DNA of 14,144 bases, taken from assembly GCA_029932015.1 (NCBI GenBank), contig JAOZQW010000004.1, forward strand, positions 1 through 14,144, given 5' to 3'. The notes under the pieces were generated by a model. It ran no database searches. It was not told where the DNA came from and saw nothing but the letters and a program-made list of their open reading frames with translations. A program made the position numbers and the translations under genes. Position 1 is the first letter of the stretch. Every line of letters starts with the position of its first letter. This document shows, piece after piece, positions 1-7,196 of the stretch. The stretch comes from Candidatus Fermentibacteraceae bacterium (GTDB lineage Bacteria > Fermentibacterota > Fermentibacteria > Fermentibacterales > JCC-6).

Positions 1-3
1 ACG

Positions 4-9
4 TATAAT
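4..9 (+). promoter_or_regulatory. Candidate -10 element of the elbB promoter
   Basis: A perfect TATAAT lies 47 bases before the ATG at 57. The matching -35 element would fall outside the window, so only half of the promoter can be seen. Transcription would start near position 16, giving a leader of about 40 bases that contains the AAAGGGG ribosome binding site at 44-50. Confidence 0.4.
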
Positions 10-56
10 TAGTCAGCATTGGATCAATCGCGTCATTATGCAGAAAGGGGTGCCCG

Positions 57-707
57 ATGAGCAGGAGGGTTGCTTTCATTCTCAGCGGGAGCGGAGTCAG
101 GGACGGAACCGAGATCCATGAAGCGGTCGCTGCGCTGATCGCTCTGGACCAGGCCGGATTCGAGGTTTTCTTCACCGCACCGGATACAGAGCAGGCATCG
201 ACCATAGACCATCTCACAGGTGAGCCGGGGGAAGAGAGGCGAAACGTCCTCTCTGAATCCGCCCGAATAGCCAGGGGGGAAATAGTTCCGCTCTCCTCTG
301 TCTCTCCGGAGGACTACGATGCGCTTCTGTTCCCCGGAGGGTTCGGCGCAGCCACGACTCTCTGTTCCTTCGCCTTTGACGGACCTGAGTGCTCGGTTAA
401 CAGGGATGTCAGAGACATTATCAGTCAGGCCAGAGAGAACGGAAAGCCCATCGCTGCGATGTGCATTGCTCCCGTCATACTGGCAAGGACCATACATGGC
501 GCAAATGTAACGATAGGAAATGACCGGGGTACAGCTGCGGGTATCGAAGCAATGGGGGCTACGCATGTCGACTGCGCTGTCGACGACGCGGTGGTCGATG
601 AAGCGAATCTGTTGGTGACAACGCCTGCATACATGCTCGCCAGCGGGCCTGCCGAGGTTTATGCAGGGGCACTCAGGCTCGTTGAGGAACTGAAGAAGCT
701 CCTGTAA
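57..707 (+). CDS. elbB: ElbB/ES1-type glyoxalase-like protein of the DJ-1/PfpI superfamily
   Basis: The 216-residue product matches the E. coli ElbB (YhbL) pattern along its whole length. It has the N-terminal strand with LSGSGVRDGTEIHEA (residues 9-23), then DHLTGE (51-56), RNVL.ESARI.RGEI (62-76), the PGGFGAA loop (93-99), the nucleophile-elbow motif MCIAP with the likely catalytic Cys136, and VTTPAYML (187-194). Length is typical of the family (about 217). E. coli ElbB has been reported to have weak glyoxalase activity and was historically linked to isoprenoid synthesis; its physiological role is unclear, so none is assigned here. The ATG at 57 has an AAAGGGG site 6 bases upstream. There is no signal peptide, so the protein is cytoplasmic. 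It stands alone on the + strand and converges with the ATPase operon. Confidence 0.93.
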   Translation: MSRRVAFILSGSGVRDGTEIHEAVAALIALDQAGFEVFFTAPDTEQASTIDHLTGEPGEERRNVLSESARIARGEIVPLSSVSPEDYDALLFPGGFGAATTLCSFAFDGPECSVNRDVRDIISQARENGKPIAAMCIAPVILARTIHGANVTIGNDRGTAAGIEAMGATHVDCAVDDAVVDEANLLVTTPAYMLASGPAEVYAGALRLVEELKKLL

Positions 708-844
708 GTTTTGATTTGGGACATGCACCGCAAGTGCGTGTCCCGAGATTGCTGATGCAAGTAGGCTGGGCTGGGGGGACACGCATCAGCTCCTAGAGTG
801 GGCTAGGCTGGGGGGACACGCACCTGCGGTGCATGTCCCCGAAT
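708..844. repeat. Cluster of REP-like palindromes in the convergent intergenic region
   Basis: The 137 bases between the two convergent stop codons are nearly all repeats. Hairpin 1 (718-744) has 11-bp arms GGGACATGCAC / GTGCGTGTCCC with one G-T pair and a 5-base loop. Hairpin 2 pairs GCTGATGC (751-758) with GCATCAGC (783-790). Hairpin 3 (812-840) has 12-bp arms GGGGACACGCAC / GTGCATGTCCCC with one mismatch. A 25-base direct repeat that begins GTaGGCT or GTgGGCT and ends in GGGGGGACACGCA occurs at 761-785 and 798-822 with two differences. Hairpins 1 and 3 are diverged copies of one palindrome. This resembles bacterial REP elements. The cluster could also end transcription from both sides, but no U-tract follows either stem, so a classical intrinsic terminator is not supported. 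Confidence 0.8.
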
Positions 845-1483
845 CTATGCCCGGCTCTGCTCGCGCTTGGCTTCGACCATCTCCTTGACCTTCATCAGAC
901 GGGTGAGGTTTCCCCTCTCCATCTCGTCTAGTTTCAGCCTGATGGCCCTGATGGCCTCCTGCAGTTCGGGTATGAGCTTGTATTCAAGGGCGTTCACTCT
1001 GCGTCTTGTAGTGTCTATCTCGTTGGCAAGGAGGCTGATAGCCTTCTCCTGGCCTGCAAGCATTACTATGCCCGGCAGGACCTCCTTGTAGACTCTTAGA
1101 GCTTCATCCAGCTCAGCTGGAGTGTCGAACATCCCGTAATTCCTGACGTTACCCTCTACCGAAACAGAGAAGATGGGCAGGGTCAGGTTCATTATTCGCC
1201 TGGTCTCCGTGGTCACGGAGGCTCTGGCGCCGGGGTAGCGAAGGGCATCCAAAATTCCTGGTTCGCTCATCGCGGCTCTTGCGAAGAGAAACTCATCGTA
1301 GGCCTTCTCAAGGTCCTGCTCCAGCTTCTCTCTGGCTCCCTCGTACTCTGCAATGAGCAGCTTGAACTGACGCATCAGCTCGTCCAGCTTGTCCTTGAGG
1401 AGCTTATGGCCCTTCCTGGCAAGTGCGACCTTCTTCCGGAGCAGGAGCAGCTCCATCCGAGTCGCACGGACCTGTATCGCCAT
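845..1483 (-). CDS. atpD: V/A-type ATPase subunit D (central rotor shaft)
   Basis: The 212-residue product is the coiled-coil rotor shaft of the V1/A1 head, which turns inside the A3B3 hexamer with subunit F. Long antiparallel helices are evident at about residues 8-75 and 140-208. The N-terminal signature (VRATRMELLLLRKKVALA) and the C-terminal signature (TTRRRVNALEYKLIP, then L.EMERGNLTRLMKVKE) are typical of the family, as is the length. The ATG directly abuts the TAA of subunit B (1484-1486), with no gap. Its ribosome binding site is the GGGG run in the last codons of the B gene, so translation is probably coupled. This is the last gene of the operon, and the REP-like cluster begins at its stop codon. 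Confidence 0.97.
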   Translation of the reverse strand: MAIQVRATRMELLLLRKKVALARKGHKLLKDKLDELMRQFKLLIAEYEGAREKLEQDLEKAYDEFLFARAAMSEPGILDALRYPGARASVTTETRRIMNLTLPIFSVSVEGNVRNYGMFDTPAELDEALRVYKEVLPGIVMLAGQEKAISLLANEIDTTRRRVNALEYKLIPELQEAIRAIRLKLDEMERGNLTRLMKVKEMVEAKREQSRA

Positions 1484-2887
1484 TTATTCGTCCCCGCCGT
1501 TCTTTCCGTCCACGGGCCAGTATTTGTCCAGCCTCTCGGGACTTATCCTCTTCATCTCCTTGCGGGGAAGAAGTTTGAGCAGGTCCCACCCGAGATCCAG
1601 CGTCTCTATGATGTCCCTGTTCTCTGTCTCTTCCTGACTTATGTACCTCTTCTCGTACTCCTCGGCGAACTTGAGGTATTTGCGGTCGAGAGGACTGAGT
1701 GCGGCGGCACCGAGGATAACTGCCAGCTCCCTCGCGTCCTTGCCTGCCGAGTAAGCGGCCATCAGCTGATTGAAGAGGTCGGCGTGATCTCCTCTGGTCT
1801 TGCCCTTACCGATACCCTTGTCCTTCAGCCTGGAGAGAGACTCCATCACGTCCATAGGGGGATAGATCCCCTTCTTGTGCAGCTCCCTGTTGAGGATGAG
1901 CTGTCCCTCGGTGATGTATCCGGTGAGGTCGGGAATTGGGTGCGTCTTGTCATCCTCGGGCATGGTCAGGATGGGTATCTGCGTTATGGAGCCTTTCCTG
2001 CCCTTGATCCTGCCGGCTCTCTCGTAGATCTGCGAGAGGTCGGTGTAGAGGTAGCCGGGGTAACCGCGTCTGCCGGGGACTTCCTTGCGGGCAGCGGAGA
2101 TTTCCCTCAGTGCATCGCAGTAGTTGGTCATGTCCGTAAGAATGACAAGGATGTGCATGTCCTTTTCGTAGGCCAGGTACTCTGCGGCGGTGAGCGCCAT
2201 TCTGGGCGTGGAGATCCTCTCGATGGCGGGGTCGTCCGCAAGGTTCATGAAGACAACTGCCCTGTCCATGGCGCCGGTCTTCCTGAAGTCGCGGATGAAG
2301 TAGTCCGCCTCCTCGAAAGTGATTCCCATGGCGGCGAAGACAACGGCGAAGTTCTCTCCCTCTCCGAGGACCTTGGCCTGCCTGGCTATCTGCGCGGCAA
2401 CTATGGAGTGTGGGAGTCCGCTTCCGCTGAACACGGGGAGTTTCTGCCCCCTGACAAGCGTATTGATCCCATCGATGGAGCTGAATCCCGTCTGGATGAA
2501 CTCTGCGGGGTAGTCCCTTGCGTAAGGGTTGATGGGGGCGCCGTTGATGTTGTCCATCCGGTCAGGGACGATTGGAGGGGCCACGTCGAATGGTGCTCTT
2601 GGCCGCCCCTGTCCGTCGAAAACCCTTCCGAGCATCTCTTCCGAGACTCCCAGCTCAACCTGCTTGCCGAGAAATCTGACCTTGCTCTGGCTGATGTCTG
2701 TCCCGCTGCTTCCTTCGAAGAGCTGAACAAGAGCCATTCTGCTGTCCACTTCGAGTACCTTGCCATGACGGGTCTCTCCGTTGGGTAGCTCTATCTCAAC
2801 AAGCTCCTCGTAGGCAACGCCCTCGACCTGGTCAACAAGCATGAGAGGGCCGGATATCTCTACGGTCGTGGTGTATTCCTTTATCAT
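1484..2887 (-). CDS. atpB: V/A-type ATPase subunit B (non-catalytic nucleotide-binding subunit)
   Basis: The 467-residue subunit B of the peripheral A3B3 hexamer alternates with catalytic A. It has an N-terminal beta-barrel (about 5-75), a central RecA-like fold and a helical C-terminus. The P-loop position is the degenerate SGSGLPH (154-160), which lacks the Walker A Lys-Thr, as expected for a non-catalytic B. Other family motifs are GFSSIDGINTLVRGQKLPVF (134-153), PGRRGYPGYLYTDL (271-284), and SRLKDKGIG (352-360), where Arg353 is the likely arginine finger reaching the catalytic site of A. The ATG at 2887 has a GGGGGT site about 9 bases upstream and lies 13 bases after the A stop codon. Length and motifs show no truncation. 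Confidence 0.98.
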   Translation of the reverse strand: MIKEYTTTVEISGPLMLVDQVEGVAYEELVEIELPNGETRHGKVLEVDSRMALVQLFEGSSGTDISQSKVRFLGKQVELGVSEEMLGRVFDGQGRPRAPFDVAPPIVPDRMDNINGAPINPYARDYPAEFIQTGFSSIDGINTLVRGQKLPVFSGSGLPHSIVAAQIARQAKVLGEGENFAVVFAAMGITFEEADYFIRDFRKTGAMDRAVVFMNLADDPAIERISTPRMALTAAEYLAYEKDMHILVILTDMTNYCDALREISAARKEVPGRRGYPGYLYTDLSQIYERAGRIKGRKGSITQIPILTMPEDDKTHPIPDLTGYITEGQLILNRELHKKGIYPPMDVMESLSRLKDKGIGKGKTRGDHADLFNQLMAAYSAGKDARELAVILGAAALSPLDRKYLKFAEEYEKRYISQEETENRDIIETLDLGWDLLKLLPRKEMKRISPERLDKYWPVDGKNGGDE

Positions 2888-2900
2888 ACCCGCATACCCC

Positions 2901-4673
2901 CTATGCGCTCTGTTCCGCTTCGACCAGATCCGTCAGGGCTGACCTGACCGAATCCTTGATGGCCTCAATATCCTGAAGCCTTTCCTCGGGGATGTACCTC
3001 ATCCTGGCGATATCCTCCTTGAAAGGCAGATTGAACATTTCCTTTGGCGAGACTCCCGCATTGAGGGTTTCCCGCATCTCGTGGTGTGTGGACATAATCA
3101 CTTCCATCATGATGCGCTGCTTGGTGATGGATGCGTAGGTATCCACTTCATGGAAAGCGTTCTGATGGAGGAAGTCCTCTCTGAGCGACCTCGATGTGTA
3201 CAGAATTAGCTGATCCTCTGGAGAGAGTGATTCCGCTCCCACCAGCCTGGCGATCTCCTGAAGATTGGCCTCGTCCTGCAGAAGGGCAATGGCCTCCTTC
3301 ATCATCGGAACCCAGTCCTCTCCCAGCTCTCTGTTGTAGTAATCCTTGAGATTCGTGGTATACAGGGAGTAGCTGTCCAGCCATCCGATGGCAGGGAAGT
3401 GCCTCATGTATGCCAGTCTGGCCTGCAGGCTCCAGAAGACCTTCACCACCCTGAGAGTAGCCTGGACCACCGGGTCCGAGAGGTCTCCTCCTGCAGGGCT
3501 GACCGCACCAACCACAGTGAGGGCGCCGTTCCTCCGGTCATTACCGAGGCAGATGACGTTCCCCGCTCTCTCGTAGAACTCCGCAATCCTTGTTCCGAGG
3601 TATGCGGGATATCCCTCCTCGCCGGGCATCTCCTCGAGACGGCCCGACATCTCTCGCATAGCCTCGGCCCACCTGCTGGTGGAGTCCGCCATGAGAGCGA
3701 CGGAATAGCCCATGTCCCTGAAGTACTCACCGATGGTGATCCCTGTGTAGACGCTGGCCTCTCTTGCGGCAACCGGCATGTTGCTTGTGTTGGCCACGAG
3801 TACGGTCCGCATGATGAGGGGTTCACCGCTCTTGGGGTCCTCAAGCTCCGGGAACTCCTGAAGGACATCGGTCATCTCGTTGCCTCTCTCGCCGCAACCG
3901 ACGTATACAACGATCTCGGCATCGGCCCACTTGGCGAGCTGGTGCTGGATGACGGTCTTACCGCTTCCGAAAGGACCCGGGACGCACGCTGTACCTCCCT
4001 TGCCAAGCGGGAAGAATGCGTCAACCACTCTCTGGCCGGTAATAAGCGGTTCGATCGGGGCTATCTTCTCGGCAACGGGCCGGGACTTCCTGATAGGCCA
4101 GTTATGGAACATTCTGAGCTCGACCACGTCGCCATTGGGGCTCTCCAATTTGGCTACGACCGTATCGACGTTGTATGAGCCCTTGTCGATGACCCATGTC
4201 AGCTTGCCCGAAATTCCTGGAGGTACCATAACCTTGTGGGTGATCAGTACAGTCTCGGGTACTTCCCCGAGAACAACTCCGCTGGAGACCTCATCACCGA
4301 CAGAGGCAACGGGAGTGTAGTCCCACTCCTTGTCATGGTCGAGGCCACGGATGCTGATCCCTCTTGTGATCCAGTCACCGGCTTCCTTGCGTATCTCATC
4401 GAGAGGGCGCTGTATCCCGTCATAGATGGCGGTGAGAAGTCCCGGACCCAGCTCAACGGAAAGCGGTTCTCCTGTGGTTCGGACCGGGTCTCCGGGTTTC
4501 AGGCCACCGGTCTCCTCATAGACCTGTATTGAGGCCTTTTCGCCCTTCAGTTCAATGATCTCGCCGATGAGGCCGTAATCGGAGACGTAGACCAGGTCGA
4601 ACATCCTGGCATCCCTCATCCCGTCGGCCACAACCAGCGGGCCTGCTATTTTGTCGATGGTTCCCTGTATCAT
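2901..4673 (-). CDS. atpA: V/A-type ATPase catalytic subunit A
   Basis: The catalytic ATPase subunit, 590 residues from the ATG at 4671-4673. I chose this start because it sits 5 bases after a GGAGG (4679-4683) and gives MIQGTIDKIAGPLVV, the family's usual N-terminus. A longer reading from a TTG at 4706 would add 11 residues with no ribosome binding site. Domains are an N-terminal barrel, the A-specific non-homologous insert (about 110-195), the nucleotide-binding core and a helical C-terminus. Walker A is GPFGSGKT (233-240). GCGERGNEMTD (259-269) carries the general-base Glu262. Walker B ends at Asp330 in SVALMADSTSRWAEA. EEMPGEEGYPAYL (347-359) is also typical. No intein interrupts the P-loop region, where A subunits sometimes carry one. 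Confidence 0.98.
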   Translation of the reverse strand: MIQGTIDKIAGPLVVADGMRDARMFDLVYVSDYGLIGEIIELKGEKASIQVYEETGGLKPGDPVRTTGEPLSVELGPGLLTAIYDGIQRPLDEIRKEAGDWITRGISIRGLDHDKEWDYTPVASVGDEVSSGVVLGEVPETVLITHKVMVPPGISGKLTWVIDKGSYNVDTVVAKLESPNGDVVELRMFHNWPIRKSRPVAEKIAPIEPLITGQRVVDAFFPLGKGGTACVPGPFGSGKTVIQHQLAKWADAEIVVYVGCGERGNEMTDVLQEFPELEDPKSGEPLIMRTVLVANTSNMPVAAREASVYTGITIGEYFRDMGYSVALMADSTSRWAEAMREMSGRLEEMPGEEGYPAYLGTRIAEFYERAGNVICLGNDRRNGALTVVGAVSPAGGDLSDPVVQATLRVVKVFWSLQARLAYMRHFPAIGWLDSYSLYTTNLKDYYNRELGEDWVPMMKEAIALLQDEANLQEIARLVGAESLSPEDQLILYTSRSLREDFLHQNAFHEVDTYASITKQRIMMEVIMSTHHEMRETLNAGVSPKEMFNLPFKEDIARMRYIPEERLQDIEAIKDSVRSALTDLVEAEQSA

Positions 4674-4678
4674 CCATG

Positions 4679-4683
4679 CCTCC
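4679..4683 (-). promoter_or_regulatory. Ribosome binding site that fixes the start of subunit A
   Basis: GGAGG on the - strand lies 5 bases before the ATG at 4671-4673. It sets the start of the A gene 33 bases downstream of the longest possible reading frame. Confidence 0.85.
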
Positions 4684-4739
4684 GAAGGGATAGGTCCTAG
4701 CTCCAATGCTGCTTGCTATTACTGCTCTTCTGTCAGGAG

Positions 4740-4783
4740 AAATCCAGTACCACGTACGAGAACAGAGTACATGGTACGAATTT
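4740..4783 (-). promoter_or_regulatory. Hairpin in the F-A intergenic gap of the ATPase operon
   Basis: On the transcript strand GTACCATGTAC pairs with GTACGTGGTAC through all 11 positions (one G-U) around a 9-base loop (+ strand arms 4747-4757 and 4767-4777). A short internal loop separates this from a further AAAT/ATTT pairing (4740-4743 with 4780-4783). It lies in the only gap longer than 40 bases inside the operon. No U-run follows directly, so it looks more like an RNA-processing, stability or attenuation element than a full terminator. Confidence 0.5.
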
Positions 4784-4794
4784 CTGCTGACTTA

Positions 4795-5121
4795 TCATTG
4801 CTCCTCAGTCATCAGGTCCACTCCGACAGCCCTGATGATCAGCTCTCTTATCGTATCCTCACCCCGCTTCTGGGTCCCGGTTATTCCCGGGAGGACGACT
4901 ACAGCGGGCAGCGGCCTGTGCATCGTGTCATCTATGAGGTCCTGGAGTGTATCCAGCAGGTCCTCCGTAACCATTATTACAGAAGTGCCCTGCTTCACCA
5001 GAGTCTGGAACCGTTCCCTCGCATCCTCTGACCCATCGGGGACAACTGTCTCCACTCCAAGGGCTCTGAACCCCAGGACCGAATCCATGTCACCGAGAAA
5101 AGCTATGCCTCCTTTGGGCAT
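4795..5121 (-). CDS. atpF: V/A-type ATPase subunit F (central stalk)
   Basis: The 108-residue subunit F, called NtpG in Enterococcus, is a small Rossmann-like protein bound to the D shaft that modulates ATPase activity. Family motifs are AFLGDMDSVLGFRALGV (7-23), SVIMVTEDL (47-55) and VVLPGI (75-80); length is normal (about 100-110). Its ATG at 5121 lies 5 bases after a GGAGG that overlaps the end of the C gene (stop 5131-5133), leaving a 9-base gap. It is followed by an unusually long 121-base gap before the A gene, which holds a hairpin. The name atpF here means the V-type subunit and not the F-type b subunit. Confidence 0.95.
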   Translation of the reverse strand: MPKGGIAFLGDMDSVLGFRALGVETVVPDGSEDARERFQTLVKQGTSVIMVTEDLLDTLQDLIDDTMHRPLPAVVVLPGITGTQKRGEDTIRELIIRAVGVDLMTEEQ

Positions 5122-5130
5122 CGGTTCCTC

Positions 5131-6105
5131 CTATCCCCTCGGCAGGCGGTCCTGAAGCCTGCCGATGGTTACTCCTGCGGCCTTTGCGGCCACGAGCAGC
5201 CTCAGGTGGGAGATCTCCATCTCCCTCTTTATCACGAAAGCGGCCAGCGGCGAAGGTCCGAACACGGGGAAAGCACCCTTCTCGAGAAGATCGAGAAGGT
5301 ATCTTTCGCACTCCCTGGAGTATGAGAAGAAAACCCCGGAGGCCATTGATTCGCCGAACGCTACGGCAATTGGCTCAAATCCAGGTATCTCCGACAGTGA
5401 TTCCTGGAGCGTGTTCTTCCTGTAGGCCTCCGCAACCTCTTCAGGAGAGTGATGTCCTCCCTTGAAGAACATGCTCTCGGTCTCCTGCCACGTAAGTCCT
5501 GCCTGCTTGCTTCGCCCGGCATTCAGAAAATTCTTCTGCTCTATCCGGTCCGCTACGAACCGCTTGAAACCCGGACCGATGGGAGGAAGGTCCCTGATCT
5601 CTACGGTGACAGCAAGCCGGTCCATGAAGCCGTCAATGAGTGACTCTGTTATCCTGTCCGACTCCTCTATCTCCTCAAGCACAGAGGAGAACTCAGCCGG
5701 AAGGGAGTCTCTGATCTCCGGATTGCTGACCGACTGTTCTATGACCTCGACCGGGATCAGACCCTGACGCTCGATCTCTATGCGCCCTTCGCTATCTTCC
5801 CTGACCAGGATGTTCTTCCAGATATACCTGGCGTTCCTGACATCCCGTCTGTGGAGGATCCCTCTTACAAGCCTCTGATCCTCGGAGAGTTCAATGAGTT
5901 CGCTCTCGGTGATCTCCATGGCCTGCAGGAAGCACCCTTCCATCGAGTGGTGCTGCATGAACCTGCCGTACCATGTGTCTCCAAGGAGACGCAGTACTTC
6001 CTTCTCGTCCTGGGCGGAGATCAGCATCTGCCACATGCGGTCATCCAGCAGCGTGACCTCTTTCCCGCTTATCCTCCCGTTGGCGTAGATGAAATCCCCA
6101 GCCAT
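5131..6105 (-). CDS. atpC: V/A-type ATPase subunit C (d/AC39 family, rotor socket)
   Basis: The 324-residue product belongs to the C/d (AC39) family, the funnel that links the D-F shaft to the membrane c-ring. The sequence is mostly helical and diverged in the middle. The C-terminal signature at 283-312 (GPSPLAAFVIKREMEISHLR, then LLVAAK) matches the conserved family end with its Glu-x-x-x-Leu-Arg element. Length is close to the usual 320-350. The ATG at 6105 is 5 bases after the E stop codon, and an AGAGGAA site lies inside the end of the E gene. Its position between E and F is the expected one. Identity rests mainly on the C-terminal motif and operon position. Confidence 0.93.
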   Translation of the reverse strand: MAGDFIYANGRISGKEVTLLDDRMWQMLISAQDEKEVLRLLGDTWYGRFMQHHSMEGCFLQAMEITESELIELSEDQRLVRGILHRRDVRNARYIWKNILVREDSEGRIEIERQGLIPVEVIEQSVSNPEIRDSLPAEFSSVLEEIEESDRITESLIDGFMDRLAVTVEIRDLPPIGPGFKRFVADRIEQKNFLNAGRSKQAGLTWQETESMFFKGGHHSPEEVAEAYRKNTLQESLSEIPGFEPIAVAFGESMASGVFFSYSRECERYLLDLLEKGAFPVFGPSPLAAFVIKREMEISHLRLLVAAKAAGVTIGRLQDRLPRG

Positions 6106-6110
6106 GGGTG

Positions 6111-6701
6111 TTATTCCTCTTCCTCCAGGGGAACGGCCGAAGCCAGTTTCATTATCATTTCCTCGTGAGCGAGGTCCGCGATCATGGAGAATGTTGCATT
6201 CTGGCTGATCTTACCGGATCGGAGAATGATGCCTCCGGTCGCCGAATGGCTCTCCTCTGCGAGCACGAACTTCACCTTGCTGTCCGATCTCTTCTTCAGG
6301 TAGGCCGCCGTTATCCGCTTCCCGTCAGCCGGAGAGATAACGACAGAGACCTCTCCCGAGAGTCCGCATCCGCTGAGGAGTCCGTCGATAAGGCCGAGAT
6401 ATTCCTCGTCCCCCAGAGAAGAGAGGTTTTCAACAGCCATAGCTATCGCTTTATCCATGAGGGAACGCCTGGCATTCATGAGTTTTCTGGAAGCCTCCAT
6501 CCGCACATGGAATTCCTTCCGTTTGCGAAGGTCCATCATGCGGGTCTTCAGGCGCTCCAGCTCCCGTGAATACTGTTCCTCTATGGTCCTGGTATGCTCC
6601 GACTCGGCCTTTCTGCTCTCGGCTTCGGCTTCATCTCTTATCGCTGCAGCCTCGTGCTCCGCGTCCTGGAGTATCTTTTTGACTATCGCTTCCAGAGACA
6701 T
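6111..6701 (-). CDS. atpE: V/A-type ATPase subunit E (peripheral stalk)
   Basis: The 196-residue peripheral stalk subunit pairs with subunit G/H to hold the A3B3 head against rotation. The first ~85 residues are a highly charged Glu/Arg/Lys/Ala-rich coiled coil. The C-terminal globular domain has the family signature TGGIILRSGKISQNATFSMI (155-174). Length is typical (about 185-200). The ATG at 6701 lies 6 bases after the stop of the K gene, with a TAAGG site overlapping that stop. It is an A/V-type E, unrelated to the F-type epsilon or c subunit that shares the symbol atpE. Confidence 0.95.
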   Translation of the reverse strand: MSLEAIVKKILQDAEHEAAAIRDEAEAESRKAESEHTRTIEEQYSRELERLKTRMMDLRKRKEFHVRMEASRKLMNARRSLMDKAIAMAVENLSSLGDEEYLGLIDGLLSGCGLSGEVSVVISPADGKRITAAYLKKRSDSKVKFVLAEESHSATGGIILRSGKISQNATFSMIADLAHEEMIMKLASAVPLEEEE

Positions 6702-6707
6702 GAAGCC

Positions 6708-7157
6708 TTACGCCCCTATACCCTGAAGCATCAGGAAGGAGACGAGGAAGCCAAGAATCGCGTAGAACTCGACGAAGACGGCGAGAATGAGTGACTTCGC
6801 CGAATCATCCGGCTGCTTCGCGGTCATCATGGCGCCACCTGCGCAGACTTTACCCTGGTGTATGCCTGACATGAGTCCTGCAATGGCGATAGGGAGCGCT
6901 GCTGTGAAGACCTGCCAGGCCACTGCCATACTGGTAACATCGACCATTTTACCGAGAAGCAGGAATGCAATGACGAATCCGTAAATACCCTGTGTCCCCG
7001 GAAGCGCGGAGAGCAGGAGAAGCTTTCCGAACTTGCTGGGGTCAACGCTCATTACGCCGGTGCTTGCCTGCGCGGCGATACCGACCCCGATGGCTGAACC
7101 TGTGCCCGCAAGTGCGCAGGCGAGTGCAATGCCCATATAGGCGACGAGCTGTTCCAC
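6708..7157 (-). CDS. ntpK: V-type ATPase subunit K (double-hairpin proteolipid, Na+-type)
   Basis: The 149-residue membrane proteolipid forms the rotor ring. It is a tandem duplication of the helical hairpin: four transmembrane segments at about 5-30, 46-70, 80-108 and 121-146. Only the second hairpin carries the ion-binding carboxylate, Glu130 in VEFYAILGF; the first has Gln56 in LPGTQGIYGF. All positions that bind Na+ in E. hirae NtpK are kept: Leu52, Thr55, Gln56, Gln101 (SGIHQGK) and Glu130, plus Tyr59, which hydrogen-bonds the Glu. The start is GTG (7155-7157) with AAGGGAG about 6 bases upstream. The gene lies 39 bases after the I stop codon. Na+ specificity is inferred from residues. 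Confidence 0.96.
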   Translation of the reverse strand: MEQLVAYMGIALACALAGTGSAIGVGIAAQASTGVMSVDPSKFGKLLLLSALPGTQGIYGFVIAFLLLGKMVDVTSMAVAWQVFTAALPIAIAGLMSGIHQGKVCAGGAMMTAKQPDDSAKSLILAVFVEFYAILGFLVSFLMLQGIGA

Positions 7158-7196
7158 TAGTTGCTCCCTTCGATCATCCTGGCGAGAGTTCTCATG

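Noticed and set aside
36..782. 248-codon open frame on the - strand opposite elbB
   Set aside because: Cys/Arg/Ser-rich shadow with no motif; the + strand gene is a clear ElbB with ribosome binding site and full length.
708..844. CRISPR array or classical terminator
   Set aside because: Repeats are palindromic, few and unevenly spaced, without unique spacers; the stems lack following U-runs, so REP-like repeat fits better.
1406..2788. 460-codon open frame on the + strand
   Set aside because: It is the antisense shadow of the B subunit, which has full family motifs and good signals; the + frame has no recognisable product.
3399..4178. 259-codon + strand frame opposite the A subunit
   Set aside because: Shadow of the strongly conserved catalytic subunit; no independent start signals.
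2901..4673. Possible intein in the A subunit
   Set aside because: The P-loop GPFGSGKT and surrounding motifs are continuous and the length is normal at 590 residues.
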